The notes beneath the pieces are model-generated. The model was not told the DNA's origin and did not search any database. It saw only the letters and a program-made list of their open reading frames with translations. Of a DNA stretch of 64,000 nt, positions 47,679-56,781 are shown piece after piece. This DNA comes from Mesorhizobium sp. M1E.F.Ca.ET.045.02.1.1 (lineage in GTDB: Bacteria > Pseudomonadota > Alphaproteobacteria > Rhizobiales > Rhizobiaceae), in NCBI RefSeq assembly GCF_003952485.1, contig NZ_CP034447.1:4106501-4170500 (forward strand), written 5' to 3'. The position numbers were made by a program, and so were the translations under genes. Position 1 is the stretch's first letter; each line of letters opens with the position of its first letter.

Positions 47679-48650
47679 CTATTGGGGCGATATGACCACG
47701 CCCCAGGGCTGCTGGCCGACGGTGACCGACTGAATCGGCTCGTCGGTCGCCGTATCGATGAAAGTGATATCGTTGGAATTGCCGTTCGTGGTGATCAGTG
47801 TTTTCTGATCGGGGGTGAAGTCCAGATGCCAGACGCGTTGGCCGACGAGGATGTACTTTTCCACCTCGTAGCTTTCGGTGTTGATCACCGCGACATGGTT
47901 CGCCGGGCCGAGCGCGACATAGGCCTTCTTGCCGTCGGCGCTGATGGCGATACCTACCGGCTGAATGGTTTCGGCCCGCAGTCCAGGAATCGCGAACTTG
48001 ATCTTCTTCACGACCGCGCGCTTGGCGTTATCGATGACGCTGACGGTGCCGCCGACCTCGGCACTGACCCAGACCTGCGATCCGTCGGGCTTGAACGCGG
48101 CGAAGCGCGGGCGCGTGTCGACCAGCACGTTGTCGGTTACGTCATGGCTCTCGGTGTCGATGAAGTGCGCCATGCTGGTGGTTTCTGAGGTATTGACCAT
48201 GGTCTTGCCGTCCGGGCTGACGGCCATGCCTTCCGGTTCCACGCCAACTGGAATCTCGCTCTTGACCTCCTTGCTGTCGACGTCGATCGCGGTGACCAGA
48301 TTGTCGTTTTCGTTGGCGGCGTAGAGCGTCTTGCCGTCGGGCGAAAGCACGAACAACTCGGGATCGTCGCCGGAGGGCAGCGTGCCGACGACCTGCAGCG
48401 TCTGGGTATCGATGATTTGGATCATATTGTCGTCGCTGGCGCACAAATAGATGAACTTGCCGTCGTGCGAGATGGTGATGCCGCGCGGTCTCTGGCCGAC
48501 GTCGACGGTCTTGACCACCTGCATGGTCACAGTGTCGACGACGGTCATCGTATTGTCCTTCTCGTTGGAGACATAGGCCGTGTAGGCCGATGCCGGGCTG
48601 GCCATGATGCCGGTTGCGAGAATGGCGAGTACGCGAGCTCGTCTCTGCAC
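47679..48650 (-). CDS. YVTN beta-propeller protein (PQQ-dependent catabolism type)
   Basis: A 323-residue secreted protein: signal peptide (ARVLAILATGIMASPASAYT), then seven or so YVTN repeats of the form AYVSNEKDNTMTVVDT, ...VGQRPRGITISHDGKFIYL. This matches the propeller found beside PQQ-dependent alcohol dehydrogenases. Likely periplasmic. Role in the pathway is not established. Confidence 0.85.
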   Translation of the reverse strand: MQRRARVLAILATGIMASPASAYTAYVSNEKDNTMTVVDTVTMQVVKTVDVGQRPRGITISHDGKFIYLCASDDNMIQIIDTQTLQVVGTLPSGDDPELFVLSPDGKTLYAANENDNLVTAIDVDSKEVKSEIPVGVEPEGMAVSPDGKTMVNTSETTSMAHFIDTESHDVTDNVLVDTRPRFAAFKPDGSQVWVSAEVGGTVSVIDNAKRAVVKKIKFAIPGLRAETIQPVGIAISADGKKAYVALGPANHVAVINTESYEVEKYILVGQRVWHLDFTPDQKTLITTNGNSNDITFIDTATDEPIQSVTVGQQPWGVVISPQ

Positions 48651-48669
48651 GAATTCCTCCCGATTGGCG

Positions 48670-49923
48670 CTACTTGAGAACGCATTTCGTTTCCGGTTGA
48701 TCGATGCCGAGGGTGTCGAGCTCGGAGACCTGGTGGAGATAGCCTTCCTGGGGGGATGTCGAAACGACCGATTTGGTATCGCCGAGCATGATCGGCTGGC
48801 GCAGCTGAAGGTTCCATTTGCGGAAGGTCAGCTTCTGTCCCTTGAAGGCGGCGACCGAGAAATCGTCCGAGCGGATGTAGTCGCTGATCTTTTTCGGATC
48901 GTCGCCATTGATGCGCGTGGTGGCTTCGCCGACGGCCCGCACGGCCGTCCAGGCCGACATGTCCTTGGACAGCATTCGTCGGCCTGTCGTCTTCAGGAAG
49001 CGACTCTGCATCTGGATACCGCCCCATTGTTCACTGGCGGGATGCCATGACGATGCCACGAGACCGGCCGTGCCTGCGACCAGCCGCGATGTCCAGGTGC
49101 GGTAGGGCACGTAGGTCCCGAACACCTCGCTCTCGTCGGCCACAAGCAGCACGTCATGCTCCGGCAGGTCCTGCGTGAATACCGAGATCTGCAGCTGGAT
49201 CTGCGTGGCGCCAGTGTCGGTGCGCCTGGCTGTGCCGGTGTCCTTGAATTCCTTCTCGGCGACGATCTGGCCGCCGAAGCGGGCTGCAGCGCGGCGCAAC
49301 GCGTCCGCATAGAGGTGGTCCTGCTCATGCGAACCGTAGAGCAGCGCCCAGTTCGGCCATTTCTTGACCATGAGATACTGCGCCAGCGCGTCGGCGAGCA
49401 TGCTTCGCGTCGGCGCGATGTGGAAGACATTTATGCGGCAGTCCTCCTCGCGCAGACTGTCGTCGGTGGCGCCGATGTTGAATATCAGCACACCTTTGTC
49501 GCGAGCGATGTCGGCGATCGACAGCAACTGCTTGGCCGAGAGGTCCGCAACAACATAGCGGTCGCCTTTGGCGATCAGGTCGTCGAATGCCTGAACCGCA
49601 TCGGATTCCGGCTTTATCTCGGTGACGTCGAGGCTGAATTTCTGATTGATGAACTTGCCCGTCGTATTGTTGTCGCCGATGGCGACATTGGCGCCGGCGA
49701 CACCTTCGTCGCGCGGCGGCGCATCGAGCAGGGAAAGCGTCAGTCGCGGCGCGTAGGCCCGTAAATAGCCTATCTTGATTTCGGTTGTCTTGCTTTGCGG
49801 CTTGATAGCGCCCGCCGGCTGCAAGGTCGGTTGCTGGGCCAACGCGCCTGCGGTCAGGGACAGAAAGCACAAAAAGGCCACCAAGGTGCCCGGCACCGCA
49901 CTTGTCATCGACAAAATTACCAC
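48670..49923 (-). CDS. periplasmic binding protein-like component (PQQ alcohol oxidation type)
   Basis: A 417-residue type 1 periplasmic binding fold protein with an N-terminal signal (LVAFLCFLSLTAGALAQQ) and blocks IKIGYLRAYAPR, FNIGATDDSLREEDCR and HIAPTRSMLADALAQYL. Such proteins are encoded in PQQ-alcohol dehydrogenase clusters as putative binding components of the adjacent transporter. It is the first gene of the minus-strand operon and is divergent from frmA. Confidence 0.8.
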   Translation of the reverse strand: MVILSMTSAVPGTLVAFLCFLSLTAGALAQQPTLQPAGAIKPQSKTTEIKIGYLRAYAPRLTLSLLDAPPRDEGVAGANVAIGDNNTTGKFINQKFSLDVTEIKPESDAVQAFDDLIAKGDRYVVADLSAKQLLSIADIARDKGVLIFNIGATDDSLREEDCRINVFHIAPTRSMLADALAQYLMVKKWPNWALLYGSHEQDHLYADALRRAAARFGGQIVAEKEFKDTGTARRTDTGATQIQLQISVFTQDLPEHDVLLVADESEVFGTYVPYRTWTSRLVAGTAGLVASSWHPASEQWGGIQMQSRFLKTTGRRMLSKDMSAWTAVRAVGEATTRINGDDPKKISDYIRSDDFSVAAFKGQKLTFRKWNLQLRQPIMLGDTKSVVSTSPQEGYLHQVSELDTLGIDQPETKCVLK

Positions 49924-50295
49924 TTCTTGCGCTTGCTCGGTCGTTGCCGGACTAGCGCGAAGCCAAGGTGCCCCAAGGCGAGCTTAGTGAAGCTGCGGGA
50001 TTTATCAACCTCGTGGGCAGACGTCCTGGCTCTGCTTTAGTCCTATTCCCGCGGCAAGGAGGTCGGCGTCACGGCTTCCGGGAAACTGCGCGGAAAGTGC
50101 AGAACTCTCAGCACACTACCATAGCGGGCTGCCTTGAGGCGGGTGGGGTGGAGGACCTTGGTAGAATAGACTTATGAGATGGATCGTTCGATTATCGCGA
50201 CCTCACGGCAACCAGGAAACGGACATTTTGTTGCGAGGCAGGCCTTAAGCCCGCCGGAATATGAAATTCGTCGATAGCCTTGGGAGGAATGCCTC
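49924..50295. other. divergent promoter region before frmA
   Basis: About 370 bases between two divergent operons (binding protein/ABC and frmA-gfa). No gene or clear palindrome identified. Shared regulation of the two operons is plausible. The frmA ATG at 50,296 is preceded by GGGAGGA. Confidence 0.4.
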
Positions 50296-51423
50296 ATGAA
50301 AACGCGTGCCGCAGTCGCTGTTGGTGCCGGAAAGCCGCTTGAGATCATGGAGGTGGACCTCGAAGGCCCGCGCGAGGGCGAGGTGCTTATCGAGGTGAAG
50401 GCGACCGGCATCTGCCACACCGATGAGTTCACGCTCTCGGGCGCCGATCCGGAAGGCATCTTTCCGGCCATCCTCGGCCATGAGGGCGCCGGCATCGTCG
50501 TCGATGTCGGCAAGGGCGTGACCTCGGTCCGGAAGGGCGACCATGTCATCCCGCTCTACACGCCCGAATGCCGGCAGTGCCCGTCATGCCTGTCGCGCAA
50601 GACCAATCTGTGCACCGCCATCCGCGCCACGCAGGGGCAAGGCCTGATGCCCGACGGCACCTCGCGCTTCTCGGTCAATGGCGAGAAACTGTTCCATTAC
50701 ATGGGCTGCTCGACCTTCTCCAACTTCACCGTGCTGCCGGAGATCGCGGTCGCCAAGGTCAACCCGGACGCCCCCTTCGACAAGATCTGCTACATCGGCT
50801 GCGGGGTGACCACCGGCATCGGCGCGGTGATCAACACGGCCAAGGTCGAACAGGGTGCCACCGCGGTGGTCTTCGGCCTCGGCGGCATCGGCTTGAACGT
50901 CATCCAGGGTCTTCGCCTTGCCGGCGCCGACATGATCATCGGCGTCGATGTGAACAACGACAAGAAGGCCTGGGGCGAGAAGTTCGGCATGACGCATTTC
51001 GTCAATCCGAAGGAGATCGACGGCGACATCGTGCCTTATCTCGTCAACATGACCAAGCGCGGCGCCGACCAGATCGGCGGCGCCGACTATACCTTCGACT
51101 GCACCGGCAACACCAAGGTGATGCGCCAGGCGCTGGAGGCCTCGCATCGCGGCTGGGGCAAGTCGGTCATCATCGGCGTCGCCGGCGCCGGCCAGGAGAT
51201 TTCGACCAGGCCGTTCCAGCTGGTCACCGGCCGCACCTGGATGGGCACCGCCTTCGGCGGCGCGCGCGGCCGCACCGACGTGCCGAGGATCGTCGACTGG
51301 TACATGGAAAAGAAGATCCAGATCGATCCGATGATCACCCATACGCTGAAGCTGGAGGACATCAACAAGGGCTTCGACCTCATGCATGAGGGCAAGTCGA
51401 TCAGGAGTGTGGTGGTTTACTGA
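50296..51423 (+). CDS. frmA: S-(hydroxymethyl)glutathione dehydrogenase (class III ADH)
   Basis: A 375-residue zinc alcohol dehydrogenase. The catalytic zinc site includes TGICHTDEF and HEGAG; the structural zinc site is C-x2-C-x2-C-x7-C (CRQCPSC...LC); the NAD fold has [12 protein letters not shown]. It oxidises the glutathione adduct of formaldehyde to S-formylglutathione, so it handles formaldehyde from methanol or methylated compounds. First gene of frmA-gfa. Confidence 0.95.
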   Translation: MKTRAAVAVGAGKPLEIMEVDLEGPREGEVLIEVKATGICHTDEFTLSGADPEGIFPAILGHEGAGIVVDVGKGVTSVRKGDHVIPLYTPECRQCPSCLSRKTNLCTAIRATQGQGLMPDGTSRFSVNGEKLFHYMGCSTFSNFTVLPEIAVAKVNPDAPFDKICYIGCGVTTGIGAVINTAKVEQGATAVVFGLGGIGLNVIQGLRLAGADMIIGVDVNNDKKAWGEKFGMTHFVNPKEIDGDIVPYLVNMTKRGADQIGGADYTFDCTGNTKVMRQALEASHRGWGKSVIIGVAGAGQEISTRPFQLVTGRTWMGTAFGGARGRTDVPRIVDWYMEKKIQIDPMITHTLKLEDINKGFDLMHEGKSIRSVVVY

Positions 51424-51490
51424 AGCAATGCCGCTGGGCCGCGGGCCCGAAACGCCCGTGACCCTTGTGGTCAACATGGAGGAAGGACGA

Positions 51491-52060
51491 ATGGCCGAGA
51501 AACTGCATCCGAAGATCGACAATGGGCTGCCCAAGGAGAGCGCATCCTTTACCGGCGGCACGCTGGTCTGCGCCTGCACCAGCAACCCGGTGAAGGTGAA
51601 GGTCAAGGGCCAGATCGCCCACAACCACGCCTGCGGCTGCACCAAGTGCTGGAAGCCGGAAGGCGCGCTCTTCTCGGTGGTTGCCGTTGCCGCCAGCGGC
51701 GACGTGACCGTCACCGAGAACGGCGACAAGCTGAAGGTCGTCGACTCCTCGGCCCTCATCCTGCGCCATGCCTGCACCGGCTGCGGCGTCCACATGTACG
51801 GCCCGGTCGAGCGCGACCATGCCTTCAAGGGCCTGTCCTTCATCCATCCCGAGCGCTTCGAGGAGGACGGCTGGTCGCCGCCGGGCTTCGCCGCCTTCGT
51901 CTCCTCGATCATCGAATCCGGTGTCGACCCGAGCCGCATGGCCGGCATCCGCGCCCAGCTCAAGTCGATCGGGCTCGAACCCTATGACTGCCTCAGTCCC
52001 GGCCTGATGGACTATATCGCCACCTGGACCGCGAAGAAGTCGGGAGCCCTGGCGGCATAG
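51491..52060 (+). CDS. gfa: S-(hydroxymethyl)glutathione synthase (GFA)
   Basis: A 189-residue Gfa-family protein with zinc-binding Cys clusters ([26 protein letters not shown]). It promotes formation of S-hydroxymethylglutathione from formaldehyde and glutathione, the substrate of the FrmA enzyme just upstream. Start set at ATG 51491, preceded by GGAAGGACG. Length typical. The 145 bp after it show no gene. Confidence 0.94.
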   Translation: MAEKLHPKIDNGLPKESASFTGGTLVCACTSNPVKVKVKGQIAHNHACGCTKCWKPEGALFSVVAVAASGDVTVTENGDKLKVVDSSALILRHACTGCGVHMYGPVERDHAFKGLSFIHPERFEEDGWSPPGFAAFVSSIIESGVDPSRMAGIRAQLKSIGLEPYDCLSPGLMDYIATWTAKKSGALAA

Positions 52061-52204
52061 TCCGCGTTGCCGCGTCGGGGGGCGCGGCAGTCGGAATTCA
52101 TGAGGCATCTTGTTGCGATAGAACGCAGCGGCGGCAAGCGAGCGTTCTTCCCGCTGACAAGACGTCGCCATCGATCAGGCTTGAAGCGGGCGCACCAAGG
52201 CTTT

Positions 52205-52618
52205 CTACGGCTGCAGTCTGCCGGGCCGCCCGCGGCCGAGCGAGCCGTCCGCGCGGGCCTGCAGATAGGCATAGATATCGTCCACATAGGGTGCGAAGTT
52301 GGGATCGTCGGCGAACCCTTTCATCACCGAGCCGCCGTCGGCACGGCCATTGAGCACGGCGCGCCGGAAGGCTTCGATGTCGGGCAGTCGGCTGACCAGG
52401 GACGGCGCGAAGGTCGACCCCACGCCGTCAGGGCCGTGGCAGCGGTCGCAGCCCGAATGGTAACGCCTGAAACCGTCATAGGTCCGCGCATCGGCCTTGC
52501 CGTCCACAACCCTGTAGAACTTTCCGGGAGCGGCGGCATCCTGCCCCGCCGTGCCTGCGTCGGTCGCGAAGCTCAGGACAGCGGAAGCCAGGACAACCGT
52601 CTGCAGCAAGCTACCCAT
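52205..52618 (-). CDS. c-type cytochrome, methanol-oxidation type
   Basis: A 137-residue secreted cytochrome: signal peptide (LLQTVVLASAVLSFATDAGTAG), a single heme motif CDRCH, and a Met ligand candidate in GSVMKGFADDP. It resembles the small cytochromes that take electrons from PQQ methanol or alcohol dehydrogenases. The dehydrogenase itself is not in the window. Start ATG 52618 is preferred over an upstream TTG. Confidence 0.8.
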   Translation of the reverse strand: MGSLLQTVVLASAVLSFATDAGTAGQDAAAPGKFYRVVDGKADARTYDGFRRYHSGCDRCHGPDGVGSTFAPSLVSRLPDIEAFRRAVLNGRADGGSVMKGFADDPNFAPYVDDIYAYLQARADGSLGRGRPGRLQP

Positions 52619-52716
52619 CTGTCTGTCATCCAACAGCGGCGGGCGGGAGCCCGCGCTGCGTTGCTTCGCCCGAGTCGACGGAATGGGCGCCCCCGCCCGG
52701 TGCCGACCAGCCCGAT

Positions 52717-53118
52717 TCAGGGCGCGGTGGCAGACGTCTTGACCGGCTCCGCGCTGTCCAGCGTCAGGTCGTTCTCCGCGGCGGCGGACGGAATGAAGTT
52801 CGGCTCGCTGACAAGCAGTGCCTTGCCGTCGCGCAATATTTCGAAATCGATCGACGGTTGGCCGACGGCCTGCGGCACGGAGATCATCATGCGCTGGCCC
52901 GGTGCGAGCGTGGAGACGACGCGGACCGGCTGCTGCTCGGCCCCGGAAGCCATGGTCGCGACGACCCGGTAGCCGTCCTGCTCGACCGTGTAGTAGACGG
53001 CGCCGCTGAAGTTGCCGAGCTGGATGCTGTGGCCGCTGCCCGGCGCCAGTTCCGATGCCGCCGCGCCACCCGTGGCAGCGAGCAGCGCAAATGCAAATGC
53101 GCTAAGACGTCTGGTCAT
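52717..53118 (-). CDS. secreted hypothetical protein (133 aa)
   Basis: Starts MTRRLSAFAFALLAATGGAAA with a clear signal peptide and cleavage site, followed by a small beta-rich domain (VYYTVEQDGYRVVATMASG). Start 53118 is preceded by AGGGAGAGA. It lies between the cytochrome c gene and the LuxR-type regulator on the same strand. Unrecognised family; probably a periplasmic accessory protein of the alcohol-oxidation locus. Confidence 0.65.
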   Translation of the reverse strand: MTRRLSAFAFALLAATGGAAASELAPGSGHSIQLGNFSGAVYYTVEQDGYRVVATMASGAEQQPVRVVSTLAPGQRMMISVPQAVGQPSIDFEILRDGKALLVSEPNFIPSAAAENDLTLDSAEPVKTSATAP

Positions 53119-53281
53119 CGCTATCTCTCCCTTCGGTTCGGCGAGTTCCCGGACAGGCGGCCTGCCCGGGACTTCAGGTGACTTGAGGATTTCAGGTGAC
53201 TTGAGCCTACCCCCCGCGGCCTTCGCGCACATCGGTACGATCACCCAAATTTCGGCTGCCGCCTTCCTATTTCGCTGGGGA

Positions 53282-56098
53282 TCAGGGCGCGGCGGCGGTG
53301 GAGAGCAGCCACGGCTCGCCGCGCAGCCTGAGCAGCACTTCCATCCGGTTGGCGGCGTTGAATTTGCCGAGCACGGCCGAAACCTGGTGCTCGACCGTAC
53401 GCGGTGATCGCGACAAGGTGCGGGCGACCTCCTTGTTGCTCTTGCCCTCCGCGATCAGGGCGAGCACCTGCTGCTCGTGCTGCGTAAGCCCAAGTGGATG
53501 CTGACGGGCGACCGTGTACGGACCCCGGCGCATTTTCGGCAGTCGGCCGGCGACGCCCAGGCGCTGCGCCAGCTTTCGCGCCAGCGTCGCGGCGGGGCGC
53601 GCCTCCAGCGCCTCGAGCCCGGTCACGGCGCTTGCCAGTGCCGTCGCGGCATCGGCGCCCCGCACCTGCATCAGCGCGAGCGCCGCCTCGTAGGGAAGGC
53701 CCAGGCGCTCCCATTCCTTGGCCGCCGCCAACGGATCACCGCCAAGTTCGACCGCGCGTCGCCATGGAATCCGTGTCGTCGGCGCCGGCATCGGCTCCTC
53801 CATCCCGCATCGCCGCCACCAGACCGCCAGTTCGCCGAGGTCAGAAGGACGGAAATTGTCGAGATCCATTGCGACCAGCGCCGTCAGTTGCTCGTGGCCG
53901 GCGGCGCGGTCCTCGGAAAGCCAGGCGGCCTCGGTCAGCGCCATACGGACCGGTACGATGCGCTGCAGTTCGCCGGTCGGCAGCCCCTCTTCGAGCGCCT
54001 GCTGCAGGAGCGACGCGCCGCCAGGTTCGCCCAGCCGCACGCGCACCCTGCCAAGCACGGTGAGCGCCGGCAGGTGCATGACCACCGGCAGGCGTTCCAG
54101 TTTCATGACGCCCTGCGCAATGGTCTCGGCGTCGCGAAAGCGGCCCTGTTCCATGCGAAGCTGCGCCTGCCGGCCGAGCAGATACTGCGCCGGCGAATCG
54201 AGGTCGTGCCGGGCGGCGAAGACGATGCCTTCGGAGAGCAGCCGTTCGGCGAGCGCGAAATCCTTGGACACCACCGCATATTCGGCATAGTTGGTGTAGG
54301 CCCGCGCCGCATGGTCATGGAACCCGTGCTCGAGCGCGAGCGCCAGGCTTTCCTCCATCCGTTCGCGACCGCCCGGACGATCGTCGAATAGCAGCGAGGT
54401 GCCGACATTGTTCAAGGCATGGACGCGCGTTTCGACCTCGCCCAGCCGGTCGGCCAGGGTGATCGCGCGCAGTCCCCACTCGATCGCCTCGTCGAAGCGG
54501 TAATGCAGCATATGCAGTTGCGAGCAGGTGCTGTAGGCCATCGCCAGTTCCGGCCCGGGCGGCAGGTTTTCCACCTCGCGCACCGCCTCGTGGGCGAAGT
54601 GCTCCGCCTGCTCGCCCTCGCCACGGCGCCAATGCAGCCTGGAAAGGCTGCGCAGGTTGAGGCTGACCTTGTCCGGGCGGCCGAGTTCCCGCCAGAGCGC
54701 GATGGCGCGATGCCGCGCTTCGATGATCGTGTCATAGACCTGCAGCGCCAGTCCGGCCTCGTAGGCCCAGGATTCGTAAAGCTGGGCGGCCTCGGCCGGC
54801 GGCACCTGCGCGATGTATCTGAGCGCCGTCGCCAGATGCGCGGCGGCTTCACGATGCGCGCCCAGCCGCGCAGCCTGCGCCGCGGCCTGGGGCGCGAGTT
54901 CGAGCACGCGCGCGCCGTTATCTGCGGCGGCGGCGTGGTGCACCCGGCGTGCAAGCTGGGTGCTTGCCTGCGCCGCCGGAAGCCCTGCCATTGCCGCCTC
55001 CACCTTGGCATGAAGCGACCGCTGAAGGCTGGGCGACAGCCGCTCGAGCGTCGCCTGCCTGGCAAGCTCGTGGCGGAAGGTCAGGGCGCCTTGAACGTCC
55101 CGCCGCAGCAATCCGCGGGCCACGCAGCGATCCACGACAGCGTCGACCTCGGCGCCGAGAAGGGCGCGGATCAGCCACGGCTCGACGCTGCCCGGCTCGA
55201 TGCTCATCATCTCCAGCACCTTGCGCTCGCCGTCCGTCAGGCGCGACAACCGCGACCACACGGCGTCGCGGATGGAATCGGGAACGTGCCCCGGTTCCGC
55301 CCCGCGGCTCGCAAGAAGCTCGGAGACGAAGAAGGGGTTGCCCCCCGTGATCTGGTAAAGATCGGCGCCGGCGCGGCCCGACTGTTCGGCCAGTGTCGTG
55401 ACCGCCTCGGGCGAAAGCGGCTTCAGCGCGATGCGGGTCAGCGATGCCGCCGGCAGGTCGCCTCTTATATGCGTGAGCGGATGGTCGGCGACCAGTTCAT
55501 CGCTGCGTGCACTCAGCACCAGCATGGCGCGAAGCACGGAAATGCGGCGCCCGAGATATCGGATGAGATCGAGCGTCGCGTTATCCGCCCAATGCACGTC
55601 CTCGAAAACGAGCACAGTCGTTCCCCTGGCGTGCTGAAGCGCGCTCAGCAGCGCGGGAAAGAGCCGCTCGGGCGCGGCCCCCTGGTCGAGCAGCGCTGCG
55701 ATCTGGGGGTCGAGCGCCCGCGCCATGTCCTGCAGGGGACCGAGCGGGCGCGGCGTGAACAGTGCCTCGCACCAGCCCCACAGCACCCGGCAGCCTTCTC
55801 CCGCGCGCTCGGTGAATGCCTGCAGCAGCGAAGTCTTGCCTATCCCGGCCTCGCCTTCGAGCAGCACGATGCCGCCCCGACCTTCGCCGGCACTGGCCGC
55901 GGTTGCCAGCAAGGTTTTAAGAGGTCTCTCTCGCTCGAGCAGCATTGGCGCAATCGTTTCCAGAACATGTCGCCCAAGAATGCCCCGCGTTTGCGACATG
56001 CTTAAAAACAAGACAGGGAGCGCCTCACAACAGGCGGTCCGAACGCGACGCGCTTCAGCCGCGAGTGTACCCCAACTAGGCTTGCTTTCCATTAGCAT
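53282..56098 (-). CDS. large LuxR-family (LAL/MalT-like) ATPase regulator
   Basis: A 938-residue protein with an N-terminal STAND/AAA ATPase (Walker A EGEAGIGKTS at about 81-90, Walker B TVLVFEDVHWAD), a long helical TPR-like middle, and a C-terminal LuxR HTH (LTQHEQQVLALIAEGKSNKEVARTLSRSPRTVEHQVSAVLGKF). LAL regulators sense ligands through the middle region. Position beside the alcohol-oxidation genes suggests it controls them. The start is uncertain: an ATG at 55,999 (MSQTRG) would shorten the N-terminus by 33 residues. Confidence 0.88.
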   Translation of the reverse strand: MLMESKPSWGTLAAEARRVRTACCEALPVLFLSMSQTRGILGRHVLETIAPMLLERERPLKTLLATAASAGEGRGGIVLLEGEAGIGKTSLLQAFTERAGEGCRVLWGWCEALFTPRPLGPLQDMARALDPQIAALLDQGAAPERLFPALLSALQHARGTTVLVFEDVHWADNATLDLIRYLGRRISVLRAMLVLSARSDELVADHPLTHIRGDLPAASLTRIALKPLSPEAVTTLAEQSGRAGADLYQITGGNPFFVSELLASRGAEPGHVPDSIRDAVWSRLSRLTDGERKVLEMMSIEPGSVEPWLIRALLGAEVDAVVDRCVARGLLRRDVQGALTFRHELARQATLERLSPSLQRSLHAKVEAAMAGLPAAQASTQLARRVHHAAAADNGARVLELAPQAAAQAARLGAHREAAAHLATALRYIAQVPPAEAAQLYESWAYEAGLALQVYDTIIEARHRAIALWRELGRPDKVSLNLRSLSRLHWRRGEGEQAEHFAHEAVREVENLPPGPELAMAYSTCSQLHMLHYRFDEAIEWGLRAITLADRLGEVETRVHALNNVGTSLLFDDRPGGRERMEESLALALEHGFHDHAARAYTNYAEYAVVSKDFALAERLLSEGIVFAARHDLDSPAQYLLGRQAQLRMEQGRFRDAETIAQGVMKLERLPVVMHLPALTVLGRVRVRLGEPGGASLLQQALEEGLPTGELQRIVPVRMALTEAAWLSEDRAAGHEQLTALVAMDLDNFRPSDLGELAVWWRRCGMEEPMPAPTTRIPWRRAVELGGDPLAAAKEWERLGLPYEAALALMQVRGADAATALASAVTGLEALEARPAATLARKLAQRLGVAGRLPKMRRGPYTVARQHPLGLTQHEQQVLALIAEGKSNKEVARTLSRSPRTVEHQVSAVLGKFNAANRMEVLLRLRGEPWLLSTAAAP

Positions 56099-56729
56099 TG
56101 CTTAAAATGAGGCCGAATCCCGGCAGAGCCGATCACTTCCCGGTGCCGTCACGAATCGATCTGCGAGTGGCGGACGCCGAAACGAAGCGTGTGATGCGGG
56201 ATGGAAAGGGGGCGGCGACTGTCGGCGTGGGGCCGATACCGTTGAAGAAGTCAGCTCGTATGTGGGATGGGTTCGACGAACTTCGCATCGAGGCAGCTAT
56301 CCTCACGCCGGTTTCGCGAGGGGCACTGCCGGGCGGATGACTCTTAAATCGGTTGGCGCAGCCTGCAATGATATGCCGCCAGCTGATGTTGTGCACGCAG
56401 GCGTCCTCTTCATCGCAGTGGTTCGGCCGCATGTGGCCGAGCATTCGGGCGACTTTCTGCGGGTGGACACTCATATGAAGAGCGGCGAGTTCGCCGCCTT
56501 TCTGTCGCACAGCGGAATGCCGGTCTTCGACACGGTGCTGACCATGTCGATGGGCAAGCGCCTCGCCGACTTTGCCGTCGGCGGCGCAGGTGCGCCGATG
56601 ACCTATGCACTTGCCAGTCAAACACTTGGGTAGTTGCAGCCGGCCCCATGGAACTTCACGGCCGTGGTCCTTTAAAGCGCGTCGCGATCTTTCAGATTCG
56701 CTCCCCGCGCTTTAAACTATTGATTTTAC
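56099..56729. other. intergenic stretch, no firm gene
   Basis: About 630 bases. A plus-strand frame ending at 56,633 contains FLRVDTHMKSGEFAAFLSHS and APMTYALASQTLG and could be the remnant of a real coding region, but I recognise no family and no good start. No promoter or repeat was seen before 56,730. Confidence 0.35.
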
Positions 56730-56774
56730 GCATGTCTTTGTCCCGAAACCGGTTCCCACTTTCGGGAGACATGC
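56730..56774. repeat. rhizobial intergenic inverted repeat, copy 2
   Basis: Nested arms CATGTCT/AGACATG and CCCGAAA/TTTCGGG around CCGGTTCCCAC form a long hairpin. It lies right at the 3' end of the glpD-like gene, as copy 1 lies at the 3' end of its neighbour. The core matches the short mosaic repeats common in Mesorhizobium and Sinorhizobium intergenic DNA. Confidence 0.75.
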
Positions 56775-56781
56775 TTTAGAC

